Assembly: GCA_963750075.1 (NCBI GenBank)
Contig: CAVVPG010000004.1
Coordinates: 806,001 to 870,000, forward strand
Direction: 5' to 3'
From: Bog-473 sp963750075
GTDB lineage: Bacteria; Actinomycetota; Acidimicrobiia; Acidimicrobiales; RAAP-2
Length of the DNA: 64,000 bases
Made by a program: the position numbers and the translations under genes. This document shows, one piece after another, positions 17,779-28,500 of this stretch; the stretch's first letter is position 1, and each line of letters starts with the position of its first letter. A model generated the notes under the pieces. It was not told where the DNA came from, made no database searches, and saw only the letters and a list, made by a program, of their open reading frames with translations.

Positions 17779-19322
17779 ACGGTGCCCGCTCCCTCCTCTC
17801 GACGTTGGTCGGTGCCGGTGTCGACGTGTGCTTCGCCAACCCCGGGACCTCCGAGATGCACTTCGTGGCCGCGCTCGACGACGTGCCGGCCATGCGCGGC
17901 GTCCTCTGCCTCTTCGAGGGCGTCGTCACCGGTGCGGCCGACGGCTACGGGCGGGTCGCGGGGCGTCCGGCCGCCACCCTGCTGCACCTCGGTCCCGGGC
18001 TCGGCAACGGCCTGGCCAACCTCCACAACGCACGCCGAGCCCGCACGCCCGTCGTCAACGTGGTCGGCGACCACGCGACGTACCACGGACGCTACGACGC
18101 GCCGCTCCAGTCGGACATCGCGTCCATCGCCGGCGCCGTTTCGGGGTGGTACCGCTCGACCGCGCGGGCCGACGACGTCGCGGCCGACGCCGCCGACGCC
18201 GTGGCCGCCGCGCTGGGTCCGCCCGGTTGCGTCGCGACCCTGGTGCTCCCGGCCGACTCGTCGTGGTCGGAGACGACCACGGGCCCCTGCCCGCCGCGGG
18301 CGCCGGGGCGGGCCGCCCTGGTGCCGGCGGACACCGTCGCCGAGGTGGCCAAGGCGCTGCGCTCGGGCGAGCGGGCGGCGCTGCTCCTCGGCGGCAGCGC
18401 GGTCAGGGCGGCGGGCCTGCACGCGGCCAGCCGGGTCGCCACGGTGACGGGGGCGGCGCTCCTGGGCGAGACCTTCCCCGCCAACCTCGAGCGGGGGGCC
18501 GGCGTGCCCGCGGTGGAGCGGCTGGCCTACCTGGCCGAGATGGCGCAGGCCCAGCTCGACGGGGTGCGCCACCTGGTCCTCGTGGACGCCAAGGCCCCGG
18601 TGTCCTTCTTCGCCTACCCCGGCAAGGCGAGCGACCTGGTCCCGCCGGGCTGCACCGTGCACACGCTGGCCCGGCCCGGCGAGGATGCCGCCGACGCCCT
18701 CGCGGCCCTCGCCGAGGCGGTGGGCGCGGCGGCGGACGCGAGCACGCCGGCGCCGTTCGGCCGGCCCGACCGACCGACCGGGGACGTCTCGGCCGAGTCG
18801 GTGGCGGCCGCGATCGGATCGACCCTGCCCGAGGGCGCCATCGTGGTCGACGAGGGCAACACGTCGGGCCTCTTCATCGCGGGGGCGACGGCGGGCGCGC
18901 CGCGGCACGACTGGTTGACGCTGACGGGCGGCGCCATCGGCATCGGGCTCCCCATGGCCACGGGGGCGGGCGTGGCGGCACCCGATCGCCCCGTGCTCTG
19001 CCTGCAGGCGGACGGGAGCGCCATGTACACCCTGCAGGCGCTGTGGACGCAGGCCCGCGAAGGGCTCAACGTGACCACCGTCATCCTGTCCAACCGGAGC
19101 TATGCCATCTTGAACATGGAGCTGCACCGGGTGGGCGCCGACGCCGGCGGTGCGGCGGCGCGGCGGCTGCTCGACCTCACCGATCCCGAGCTCGACTTCT
19201 GCGACCTGGCCCGGGGCATGGGCGTGCCGGCCCGACGGGTGGAGATCGCCGAGGACCTGGTGACCGCGCTCGAGGCCGCCTTCGCGGCGCCGGGGCCGGC
19301 GCTGATCGAGGTGCCGCTGTAG
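17775..19322 (+). CDS. TPP-dependent enzyme, acetolactate synthase/benzoylformate decarboxylase type
   Basis: A 515-residue thiamine-diphosphate enzyme with the three-domain layout of the POX/AHAS/benzoylformate decarboxylase family. The N-domain has FANPGTSEMHFVAALD and the activating Glu in LCLFEGVVTGAADGYGR; the C-domain has the TPP/Mg motif from LQADGSAMYTLQALW to VILSNRSYAILN. It probably decarboxylates or ligates a 2-oxoacid. GTG 17775 overlaps the TGA of the oxidase (GTGA), with GGAGG upstream. Being coupled to a 2-hydroxyacid oxidase suggests a two-step hydroxyacid to oxoacid to aldehyde route, as in the mandelate pathway; the real substrate is unknown. Confidence 0.9.
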   Translation: MNGARSLLSTLVGAGVDVCFANPGTSEMHFVAALDDVPAMRGVLCLFEGVVTGAADGYGRVAGRPAATLLHLGPGLGNGLANLHNARRARTPVVNVVGDHATYHGRYDAPLQSDIASIAGAVSGWYRSTARADDVAADAADAVAAALGPPGCVATLVLPADSSWSETTTGPCPPRAPGRAALVPADTVAEVAKALRSGERAALLLGGSAVRAAGLHAASRVATVTGAALLGETFPANLERGAGVPAVERLAYLAEMAQAQLDGVRHLVLVDAKAPVSFFAYPGKASDLVPPGCTVHTLARPGEDAADALAALAEAVGAAADASTPAPFGRPDRPTGDVSAESVAAAIGSTLPEGAIVVDEGNTSGLFIAGATAGAPRHDWLTLTGGAIGIGLPMATGAGVAAPDRPVLCLQADGSAMYTLQALWTQAREGLNVTTVILSNRSYAILNMELHRVGADAGGAAARRLLDLTDPELDFCDLARGMGVPARRVEIAEDLVTALEAAFAAPGPALIEVPL

Positions 19323-19521
19323 GCGGCGCCGGTGACCGCGGGCGAGGCGATTTGTCAACGGAAGCACAACGATCGCAAGCGACGAACAACAAAATGGGAC
19401 CGATGACAACAATAGGTTCCAACGGCTCTATAGCGCCGGGCCACCGTGGTGTCACCATCCAAGTGGAAGGGCGGTGGTCTCCCCGGAGACACGCCAGGGG
19501 ATGATCACCGAGGAGGGTGCG

Positions 19522-19851
19522 ATGCAGGTGGAGACGGACAGCGCCCTCGCCGACGCGCACTCCATTGAGGCGGCGCTCGAGCGGCTCCGCCAGGATCTCT
19601 TCGGTGCCCCTCCCGTCCAGGACGACGTGATCGCCGAGGGCCCCGAGCCCATCGACTTCGCCTCGCTCGAGCTCGAGGTCGAGCGGATGCGCAAGCGGCT
19701 CGCGATCTGGGAGCTCTTCATGACCTACATGCGCGACGGCGCCAGGAACTGGCCCGAGGTGCAGCGGTCGCTGACGAAGGAGGACTTCGACAAGATCGTG
19801 TCCATCTGCGACGGCGTCCCCCTCCGGGACCTCCTCCTGGACCTCCGGTAG
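19522..19851 (+). CDS. Hypothetical protein, 109 residues
   Basis: A small acidic helical protein (MQVETDSALADAHSIEAALE at the start, then SLELEVERMRKRLAIWELF, which looks amphipathic). It has no membrane segment and no known motif. ATG 19522 has AGGAGGG about 5 nt upstream and is preferred over in-frame upstream ATG 19501 and GTG 19474. The 199-nt gap before it holds an AT-richer patch that may contain its promoter. It is followed by two hairpin repeats and a convergent gene. The function is unknown. Confidence 0.65.
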   Translation: MQVETDSALADAHSIEAALERLRQDLFGAPPVQDDVIAEGPEPIDFASLELEVERMRKRLAIWELFMTYMRDGARNWPEVQRSLTKEDFDKIVSICDGVPLRDLLLDLR

Positions 19852-19898
19852 GCGAAGGATCGGCACCCAGGGAACCGGTTCCGCACTGTCCTCCAGCA

Positions 19899-19937
19899 CT
19901 TGGCCGAGCGGCTCTGCCGCTCTTGGCGACGGCCAAG
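19899..19937. repeat. 39-nt hairpin repeat, copy 1
   Basis: A 39-nt unit that is both a direct repeat (identical copy at 19960-19998) and an inverted repeat. It begins CTTGGCC and ends GGCCAAG, and an inner GAGCGGC/GCCGCTC pair closes a 3-nt loop. It lies between convergent genes (19851 and 20035), so a bidirectional terminator or REP-like element is likely. Confidence 0.75.
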
Positions 19938-19959
19938 TGGCTGAGGACGGGTTCAGGCG

Positions 19960-19998
19960 CTTGGCCGAGCGGCTCTGCCGCTCTTGGCGACGGCCAAG
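19960..19998. repeat. 39-nt hairpin repeat, copy 2
   Basis: Identical to the unit at 19899-19937, 61 nt apart start to start, with unrelated flanks. The same two-level stem-loop can form. No further copies were noticed in the window. Confidence 0.75.
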
Positions 19999-20034
19999 CG
20001 CCGCGACCTTCGGCCCTCGTCCGTCGCGGGCTGG

Positions 20035-20232
20035 CTAGTAGTGCAGCCCGAGCACGTGGTACACGACGAAGGCCGGCCACACGAACGCCTTCAAGAAGGC
20101 CAGGACCACGAGCCAGAACGTCCCCGAGTGGGTGTGGATGTAATACACCAGGGCGCCGATGAACCCGAGGAACCAGATCCCTCCGGCGGCGCCGTTCCTC
20201 GCCTTTGCGTTGCTCGTGCCGGTCTCTGCCAT
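20035..20232 (-). CDS. Small two-helix membrane protein
   Basis: A 65-residue protein: a short Ala/Asn/Lys-rich N-tail, then two hydrophobic stretches (GIWFLGFIGALVYYI and FWLVVLAFLKAFVWPAFVVY). ATG 20232 has an excellent GGAGGAG ribosome site about 8 nt upstream, which decides the start. It follows the 2TM protein gene by 62 nt on the same strand. Proteins with this WFLGFIGA...WPAFVVY pattern are widespread and uncharacterised. Confidence 0.75.
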   Translation of the reverse strand: MAETGTSNAKARNGAAGGIWFLGFIGALVYYIHTHSGTFWLVVLAFLKAFVWPAFVVYHVLGLHY

Positions 20233-20294
20233 GGCGTGCGCTCCTCCTCGTCGGCCCGCCTCGGGGCGGGTCCTGTTCGGCCGCGCCGTTCGGC

Positions 20295-20675
20295 TCAGCG
20301 CCGACCCGACTGCCGCTCCATCTCCCGCGTGATCTCGCTCTCGGAGATGGGCTTGTGGCCGTGGCCGTACACGGACCAGGCCCGCACACCGACGACCACG
20401 GCGACCGCGATCAGCGGGTAGACGATCCAGTAGTTCCACACGTCGTGGATGCCCGAGCTCTGGCTGAACCCCTGGGTCGGCCAACCGCCGGCGTTGTGAT
20501 ACTCCGAGGTGGCCCAGATGAGGATCAGGAGAGCCACCCCGATGGCCGTGACGACCAACTCACCGTGGAAGTGCCTCTTGCGCTTGATCCGGCTCACCGC
20601 CTCCTGGCGCTCGGCCTCCTCGTTGCCGGGGGGCGTCGTGTGGTCGACGTCGGGCATGCGATCCGTCTCACTCAT
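20295..20675 (-). CDS. 2TM-domain membrane protein
   Basis: A 126-residue membrane protein with a charged N-tail, RIKRKRHFHGELVVTAIGVA as the first helix region, a loop with Trp and Gly, a second helix (WIVYPLIAVAVVVGVRAW) and a C-tail ISESEITREMER. The arrangement of basic residues and His before helix 1 and the Glu-rich tail fit the '2TM domain' family, which also occurs fused to histidine kinases. ATG 20675 is preferred because upstream codons are unlike coding sequence. The function is unknown. Confidence 0.75.
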   Translation of the reverse strand: MSETDRMPDVDHTTPPGNEEAERQEAVSRIKRKRHFHGELVVTAIGVALLILIWATSEYHNAGGWPTQGFSQSSGIHDVWNYWIVYPLIAVAVVVGVRAWSVYGHGHKPISESEITREMERQSGRR

Positions 20676-20835
20676 GGCAGCACCATCCGTTCCATCTGTA
20701 TCGGCCCGGCGGTGCCACGTGGGCGATCCGCACCGAGCCGTCTCCTTCACGCAGGCTCGCCACCTGCATGACCCCCGCTTCCAGGGTGGCACGTTGAGCG
20801 GGCGGTTCCAGGGCCGAAGGTCCCGTTGTCGCCCG

Positions 20836-20864
20836 GCGCCCGGTCCATGAGGCCAGCCGGGCGC
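20836..20864 (-). terminator. Possible hairpin terminator after the first pilin cluster
   Basis: An inverted repeat with 8-bp arms (20836-20843 and 20857-20864; GCGCCCGG/CCGGGCGC) and a 13-nt loop lies 48 nt after the PilX-like stop. There is no U-run, so it is a weak candidate. Confidence 0.3.
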
Positions 20865-20911
20865 GTGAAACGGTTCTCACCACCTGCTCACGGCATGGAG
20901 GGCAGCGGGCG

Positions 20912-22519
20912 TTAGTAGGTGTAGGTGGGGGCGGAACCGCCCGAGCTGCAGTTCGAGCCGGGACAGCTGGGACCCCCGCTCGTCGTGCTGATCATCACGT
21001 AGTAGGTCGCGTTGTTCTGGCCACCGGACGGAACGGTGGCGGTGAGGGTGGTGGACGACGACACGGTGACCGCAGTCGCGTTCAGGGTCGAGCCATTGCC
21101 CGACGTCGGGATGAGCTGGACCGTCGTCCCCCCGCTCACGAAGCCGATCCCCGTCACGGTGATGGACGTGTTGGCGCCACCCGAGACCGGGCTGACGCTG
21201 GCGACGACGGGCGTGAGCGGCACGAAAGTAAAGATGGGTCCGGTGGCGCTGGTGCCGCCAGCCGGGAAGGTCGTGACCGTGACGTAGTACGTGGTGTCCT
21301 GGACGATGCCGGGCGTCGTGGCGGTGATGGTCTGCACCCCGTTCACGTACCCGTTGACCGTGAGGTAGGGCGCTTGCAACACGATGGCGCTGTTCGCGGT
21401 GTCCACGAAATTCACCTTCGTGTTGTCACCGGCGACCGGGCTGAGGAAGCCTGTGCCGCTGATGGTGATCGACGTCCCACCGGCCGCGGAGCCGCAGGGA
21501 GGTTGGACGGCACCGTTGTTGCACGTCGCGTTGGCGGCGGTCGCGACAGCGGTGACGGTCGGGATGACCGGCTGGTAGGTGAACTGTGCCTGAGGTCCGG
21601 CCTGGCTGGACCCGTCCGGGGTGGACACGATGACGTAGTAGGTCGTCACCGTCGTGGCGGGCGGTGTCGTCACGGACAAGGAGGTGGGCGAATTGACCGT
21701 GACCCCCACACCGGCAAAGACGATGTTCGAAGCAAGGTTCGTGGCGATGAAGTTCACCGTCGCCCCCGTCACGAAACCGGTGCCCGTCACGTTCACGACG
21801 GTGCCGCCCGTGAGGGGACCCACGGGGGGTCCGGCGGTGGTCGACAACGAGGTCACCGTCGGGTTTTCGATGCCGATGGTCGAGCTGTTGATGGTCATGC
21901 CCTGGCCACAGGTGCCGTTCGGCGGCGGGATGCACACGCCGGGGTTGACCGATGGATTGGCCGTCGAGTAGTCGTCGAAGGTCACGATCGTCTGGAGGCC
22001 CGGGCTGGCAGAGCATTGCAGCGCAGCGGCCTGCACCGAGGCCAGGGAGCTGCCGCTCGCCGGCGTCGGAACGACCGTGGTCAAGCAGGCCGACACGGTG
22101 ACGACTCGAGTCGACGCACTCGTGGGGGTCCACACGGTGCTGCACCAGACCGCCACCTGGTAGTTGAGGACGGTCAACTCGGAGACCGTGCCCGTTCCCG
22201 GCGCAGGCGTCGGGCCCCAGCAGTACGAGGGCGGGCTGGCGTTGAGCGTCTGGTTCGAGCCCAGGAGCGGCGCGTAGCGGATGTTCTGGATCGCCACCTG
22301 GGTGGTGCTCGACAGGGCGTATTGAGCCGACCGGTCGTGCTGGAACTTCACGCTGTCCGAAAGGTCGTTGGCCGTCCATGACGCGAGACCGCCCACGATG
22401 AGACCGATCACCACGAGGAAGAGGAGGGCTAGGACGAGGACGGCGCCCGATTCACTACGGTCTCGCCCGCGCAGATCAGTCTGAGGGGGGGGCGCCACAC
22501 GCTGGACGAAGGCGAACAT
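20912..22519 (-). CDS. PilX-like pilin protein with IPT/TIG-like domains (cluster A)
   Basis: A 535-residue exported protein. A Ser-Gly start (ESGAVLVLALLFLVVIGL) forms the single N-terminal helix typical of PilX/GspK-type minor pilins, which lack the usual Glu5. The next 180 residues are pilin-like with several Cys. Three Ig-like IPT/TIG domains follow (TGGTVVNVTGTGFVTGA, AGGTSITISGTGFLSP and ANTSITVTGIGFVSGG mark them), and the end carries a Cys pair and PTYTY. ATG 22519 overlaps the stop of the giant gene by one base (TGATG), so the two are coupled. It is likely part of the tip of a type IV-like pilus or a surface adhesin; this is inference. Confidence 0.85.
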   Translation of the reverse strand: MFAFVQRVAPPPQTDLRGRDRSESGAVLVLALLFLVVIGLIVGGLASWTANDLSDSVKFQHDRSAQYALSSTTQVAIQNIRYAPLLGSNQTLNASPPSYCWGPTPAPGTGTVSELTVLNYQVAVWCSTVWTPTSASTRVVTVSACLTTVVPTPASGSSLASVQAAALQCSASPGLQTIVTFDDYSTANPSVNPGVCIPPPNGTCGQGMTINSSTIGIENPTVTSLSTTAGPPVGPLTGGTVVNVTGTGFVTGATVNFIATNLASNIVFAGVGVTVNSPTSLSVTTPPATTVTTYYVIVSTPDGSSQAGPQAQFTYQPVIPTVTAVATAANATCNNGAVQPPCGSAAGGTSITISGTGFLSPVAGDNTKVNFVDTANSAIVLQAPYLTVNGYVNGVQTITATTPGIVQDTTYYVTVTTFPAGGTSATGPIFTFVPLTPVVASVSPVSGGANTSITVTGIGFVSGGTTVQLIPTSGNGSTLNATAVTVSSSTTLTATVPSGGQNNATYYVMISTTSGGPSCPGSNCSSGGSAPTYTY

Positions 22520-25500
22520 CAGCTGTTCGACTCCGTGTAGCTCGTTCCGCCGGTACCCGGGGCTGTGGCCGTGATGGTGTAGTCGTTACCCCGATGGTTG
22601 TTCGCGGTCATGGTCGACGAGGTCGCCGTTCCCGACGAGTTGGTGACGTCGACTTCCACGGTGGTTCCGGACGTCGCGAAGGTGACCGACGGGTTGGCAG
22701 ACGTGGGAGCGGTGAAGGTCACGGACACGCCGGAGACGCCGTTGCCATAGGCGTCCGTCACCACGGCCACGAGCGGGCTCGGGAAGGGGTTGCCTCGGTG
22801 GACGGACTGTCCGGAGCCCGATGTGGCCGTGATGGTGGTGGCCGCTCCCGCGTTCACCGTGATGCCGCTCTGGGTGCCCGTGATGGTCCCCGTCACCGTG
22901 TCGGTGGCGGTGATCGACTGGGTGCCCGCCGTCTTGAGGGTGACCCCGTTGGTGAAGGTGTGGACCCCCGCGTCGCCGCCGGTGAACGTGTAGTTGGCCG
23001 GCAGGCCGGCGCCCGCGGTGGCCTGGGGGTCGGTGCTCGTGAAGTGGACGGTGCCGGTGTAACCGGTGACCACGTTGCCGCCGGCGTCATGGACGGTGAC
23101 CGTGACGCTGTGGGCGGCCCCCGCCGTGGTCGGGCTCGGGAAGGCCGAGACGACGAGGGTCGTGGCCGGCCCGACGTTCACCGTGATGGCGCTCTGGGTG
23201 CCCGTGATGGTGCCCGTCACCGTGTCGGTGGCGGTGATGGACTGGGTGCCCGCCGTCTTGAGGGTGGCCCCGTTGGTGAAGGTGTGGACCCCCGCGTCGC
23301 CGCCGGTGAAGGTGTAGTCGGCCGGCAGGACGGCCGCGCCGTCGCTGCTCGTGAAGTGGACGGTGCCGGTGTAGCCCGTGGCGGTGTTGCCGAAGGCGTC
23401 ATGGACGGTGACCGTGACGCTGTGGGCCGCGCCCGCCGTGGTCGGGCTGGTGAAGCCCGCGACGGTCAAGGTGGCGGCGCCGGCGGGGTTGACCGTGATG
23501 GCGCTCTGGGTGCCCGTGATGGTCCCGGTCACCGTGTCGGTGGCGGTGATGGACTGGGTGCCCGCCGTCTTGAGGGTGGCCCCGTTGGTGAAGGTGTGGA
23601 CCCCGTTGTCGCCGGCGACGAAGGTGTAGTTGGCCGGCAGGACGGCCGCGCCGTCGCTGCTCGTGAAGTGGACGGTGCCGGTGTAGCCCGTGGCGGTGTT
23701 GCCGAAGGCGTCATGCGCGGTGACCGTCACGCTGTGGGCCGCGCCCGGCCGTGGTCGGGCTCGGGAAGGCCGAGACGACGAGGGTGGTGGCGGTGTTCGA
23801 GAGCACCGAGATGGCGCTCTGGGTGCCCGTGATGGTCCCCGTCACCGTGTCGGTGGCCGTGATGGACTGGGTGCCCGCCGTCTTGAGGGTGACCCCGTTG
23901 GTGAAGGTGTGGACCCCGTTGTCGCCGGCGACGAAGGTGTAGTTGGCCGGCAGGCCCGAGCCCGCGGTGGCCTGGCCGTCGCTGCTCGTGAAGTGGACCG
24001 TGCCGGTGTAGCTCGGGCGTCGTGTTGCCGTAGGCGTCGAAGGCGGTGACCGTGACGCTGTGGGCCGTCCCCGCCGTGACCGGGCTCGGGAAGGCCGAGA
24101 CGACGAGGGTGGTCGTCGTGCCCGGGAGCACCGTGATGGCGCTCTGGGTGCCCGTGATGGTGCCCGTCACCGTGTCGGTGGCGGTGATGGACTGGGTGCC
24201 CGCCGTCTTGAGGGTGACCCCGTTGGTGAAGGTGTGGACCCCGTTGTCACCGGCGACGAAGGTGTAGTTGGCCGGCAGGCCCGCGCCCGCGGTGGCCTGG
24301 GGGTCGGTGCTCGTGAAGTGGACGGTGCCGGTGTAGCCCGTGGCGGTGTTGCCGAAGGCGTCCTTGGCGGTGACGATCACGTTGTGGGCCGCCCCCGCCG
24401 CGGTCGGGCTGGTGAAGCCCGCGACCGTCAAGGTGGTCGCCGAGGCGGCGTTCACCGTGAAGGTGCCCGAGGTGCCCGAGGTGAGGCCGGACGAGGCCGC
24501 CTGGAGGCTGTAGGTGGTGCCCGACGTGTCGAGGACGAGGTTGTTGAACGTCGCCAGACCGGCTCCGCTGGTGGTGGCGCTCGTCGTCGAGGTGCCGGTG
24601 AAGGGCCCCGGCCCGGCGCTGACGGTCATGTTCACCGTCGCCCCCGAATCGGCCACGGCGTTGCCGTAGAGGTCTTGGACCTGCACCGTCACGGCCGGGC
24701 TGATGGCATTGCCGGCCGTGGTCGTCGTCGGCTGCTGGGCGAAGGCCAGCTTGCTGGCCCCGGCCGCCTGGACGGTGATGCCACTCTGGGTGCCCGTGAT
24801 CGTGCCCGTCACCGTGTCGGTGGCCGTGATGGACTGGGTGCCCGCCGTCTTGAGGGTGACCCCGTTGGTGAAGGTGTGGACCCCGTTGTCGCCGGCGACG
24901 AAGGTGTAGTTGGCCGGCAGGCCCGAGCCCGCGGTGGCTTGGGGGTCGGTGCTCGTGAAGTGGACGGTGCCGGTGTAGCCGGTGGCCGTGTTGCCGAAGG
25001 CGTCGAGGGCGGTGACGGTGACGCTGTGGGCCGCCCCGGCCGTGGTCGGGGTGGTGAAGCCGGCAACGGTCAAGGTGGCCGCGCCGGCGGGGTTGACCGT
25101 GATGGCGCTCTGGGTGCCCGTGATGGTCCCGGTCACCGTGTCGGTGGCCGTGATGGACTGGGTGCCCGCCGTCTTGAGGGTGGCCCCGTTGGTGAAGGTG
25201 TGCACCCCCGCGTCGCCCCCGGTGAAGGTGTAGTTGGCCGGCAGGACGGCCGCGCCGTCGGTGCTGGTGAAGTGGACCGTGCCGGTGTAGCCCGTGGCGG
25301 TGTTGCCGAAGGCGTCCTTGGCGGTGACCGTGACGCTGTGGGCCGCTCCCGCCGTGGTCGGGCTGGTGAAGCCCGCGACGGTCAAGGTGGCGGCGCCGGC
25401 GGGGTTGACCGTGATGGCGCTCTGGGTGCCCGTGATGGTCCCGGTCACCGTGTCGGTGGCCGTGATGGACTGGGTGCCCGCCGTCTTGAGGGTGGCCCCG

Positions 25501-28500
25501 TTGGTGAAGGTGTGGGCCCCGTTGTCGCCGGCCACGAAGGTGTAGTTGGCCGGCAGGCCCGCGCCCGCGGTGGCTTGGCCGTCGGTGCTGGTGAAGTGGA
25601 CCGTGCCGGTGTAGCCCGTGGCGGTGTTGCCGAAGCTGTCGAAGGCGGTGACCGTGACGCTGTGGGCCGCTCCCGCCGTGGTCGGGCTGGTGAAGCCCGC
25701 GACGGTCAAGGTGGCGGCGCCGGCGGGGTTGACCGTGATGGCGCTCTGGGTGCCCGTGATGGTCCCGGTCACCGTGTCGGTGGCGGTGATGGACTGGGAG
25801 CCCGCCGTCTTGAGGGTGGCCCCGTTGGTGAAGGTGTGGACCCCCGCGTCGCCGCCGGTGAAGGTGTAGTCGGCCGGCAGGCCCGAGCCCGCGGTGGCCT
25901 GGCCGTCGGTGCTGGTGAAGTGGACGGTGCCGGTGTAGCCCGTGGCGGTGTTGCCGAAGGCGTCCTTGGCGGTGACCGTGACGCTGTGGGCCGCTCCCGC
26001 CGTGGTCGGGCTGGTGAAGCCCGCGACGGTCAAGGTGGCGGCGCCGGCGGGGTTGACCGTGATGGCGCTCTGGGTGCCCGTGATGGTCCCCGTCACCGTG
26101 TCGGTGGCGGTGATGGACTGGGAGCCCGCCGTCTTGAGGGTGGCCCCGTTGGTGAAGGTGTGGACCCCGTTGTCGCCGGCGACGAAGGTGTAGTTGGCCG
26201 GCAGGACGGCCCCGCCGTCGCTGCTCGTGAAGTGGACCGTGCCGGTGTAGCCCGTGGCGGTGTTGCCGAAGGCGTCATGCGCGGTGACCGTCACGCTGTG
26301 GGCCGCGCCCGCCGTGGTCGGGCTCGGGAAGGCCGAGACGACGAGGGTGGTGGCGGTGTTCGAGAGCACCGAGATGGCGCTCTGGGTGCCCGTGATGGTC
26401 CCCGTCACCGTGTCGGTGGCGGTGATGGACTGGGTGCCCGCCGTCTTGAGGGTGACCCCGTTGGTGAAGGTGTGGACCCCGTTGTCGCCGGCGACGAAGG
26501 TGTAGTTGGCCGGCAGGCCCGAGCCCGCGGTGGCCTGGCCGTCGGTGCTCGTGAAGTGGACCGTGCCGGTGTAGCCGGGCGTCGTGTTGCCGTAGGCGTC
26601 TGAAGGCGGTGACGTCACGCTGTGGGCCGTCCCCGCCGTGACCGGGCTCGGGAAGGCCGAGACGACGAGGGTGGTCGTCGTGCCCGGGAGCACGCTGATG
26701 GCGCTCTGGGTGCCCGTGATGGTGCCCGTCACCGTGTCGGTGGCGGTGATGGACTGGGTGCCCGCCGTCTTGAGGGTGACCCCGTTGGTGAAGGTGTGGA
26801 CCCCGTTGTCACCGGCGACGAAGGTGTAGTTGGCCGGCAGGCCCGCGCCCGCGGTGGCCTGGGGGTCGGTGCTCGTGAAGTGGACGGTGCCGGTGTAGCC
26901 CGTGGCGGTGTTGCCGAAGGCGTCCTTGGCGGTGACGATCACGTTGTGGGCCGCCCCCGCCGCGGTCGGGCTGGTGAAGCCCGCGACCGTCAAGGTGGTC
27001 GCCGAGGCGGCGTTCACCGTGAAGGTGCCCGAGGTGCCCGAGGTGAGGCCGGACGAGGCCGCCTGGAGGCTGTAGGTGGTGCCCGACGTGTCGAGGACGA
27101 GGTTGTTGAACGTCGCCAGACCGGCTCCGCTGGTGGTGGCGCTCGTGGTCGAGGTGCCGGTGAAGGGCCCCGGCCCGGCGCTGACGGTCATGTTCACCGT
27201 CGCCCCCGAATCGGCCACGGCGTTGCCGTAGGGGTCTTGGACCTGCACCGTCACGGCCGGGCTGATGGCATTGCCGGCCGTGGTCGTCGTCGGCTGCTGG
27301 GCGAAGGCCAGCTTGCTGGCCCCGGCCGCCTGGACGGTGATGCCACTCTGGGTGCCCGTGATCGTGCCCGTCACCGTGTCGGTGGCGGTGATGGACTGGG
27401 TGCCCGCCGTCTTGAGGGTGACCCCGTTGGTGAAGGTGTGGACCCCGTTGTCGCCGGCGACGAAGGTGTAGTTGGCCGGCAGGCCCGAGCCCGCGGTGGC
27501 TTGCGGGTCGGTGCTCGTGAAGTGGACGGTGCCGGTGTAACCGGTGGCCGTGTTGCCGCCGGCGTCACGCGCGGTGACGGTGATGCTGTGGGCCGCGCCG
27601 GCCGTGGTCGGGCTCGGGAAGCCGGCAACGACGAAGGTGGTGGCCGGTCCGACCTGCACCGTGATGCCGCTCTGGGTGCCCGTGATGGTCCCGGTCACCG
27701 TGTCGGTGGCCGTGATGGACTGGGTGCCCGCCGTCTTGAGGGTGGCCCCGTTGGTGAAGGTGTGCACCCCCGCGTCGCCCCCGGTGAAGGTGTAGTTGGC
27801 CGGCAGGACGGCCGCGCCGTCGGTGCTCGTGAAGTGGACCGTGCCGGTGTAGCCCGTGGCGGTGTTGCCGAAGGCGTCGTGGGCGGTGACGGTGACGCTG
27901 TGGGCCGCCCCGGCCGTGGTCGGGCTCGGGAAGCCCGAAACGGTCAGCGTGGTGGCGGTCCCCGAGAGCACCGAGATGCCGCTCTGGGTGCCCGAGATGG
28001 TCCCCGTCACCGTGTCGGTGGCGGTGATGGACTGGGTGCCCGCCGTCTTGAGGGTGACCCCGTTGGTGAAGGTGTGGAGCCCGTTGTCGCCGCCCGTGAA
28101 GGTGTAGTTGGCCGGCAAGACGGCCTGGCCGTCGCTGCTCGTGAAGTGGACCGTGCCGGTGTAGCCGGTGGCGGTGTTGTCATAGCTGTCCAATGCCGTG
28201 ACTGTGACGTTGTGGGTCGACCCGGCCGTCGTTGGGCTCGGGTAGCCCGAGACGGTGACGTCGACCACTGGACCCGCGTTGACGGTGAAGCTCGTCGACG
28301 TACCCACCACGCCGTTCACGCTGGCTGTCAGCGTCGTGCTCTGCGCGTCGTACAAGGTGGCCTGCACCGTCAGAACGCCGTTGGTGAAGCACCCGAAGAA
28401 GCAGGAGTTCCCCGCGTAGGCCGGTGCCGTCCCGTCGGGCGCGTTGAGCGGGCCGCTGAGGGCGACGGTCGAGAAGAACGGAGGCTGGTAGCCGACATCC

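Noticed and set aside
23740..24020. Programmed frameshifting in the giant gene
   Set aside because: The breaks fall at different places in near-identical repeats, without a common slippery site and pseudoknot, so errors or decay are more likely.
22850..28265. CRISPR-like regular repeats
   Set aside because: The repeat period is about 312-324 nt, everything is coding and there are no unique spacers of 30-40 nt.
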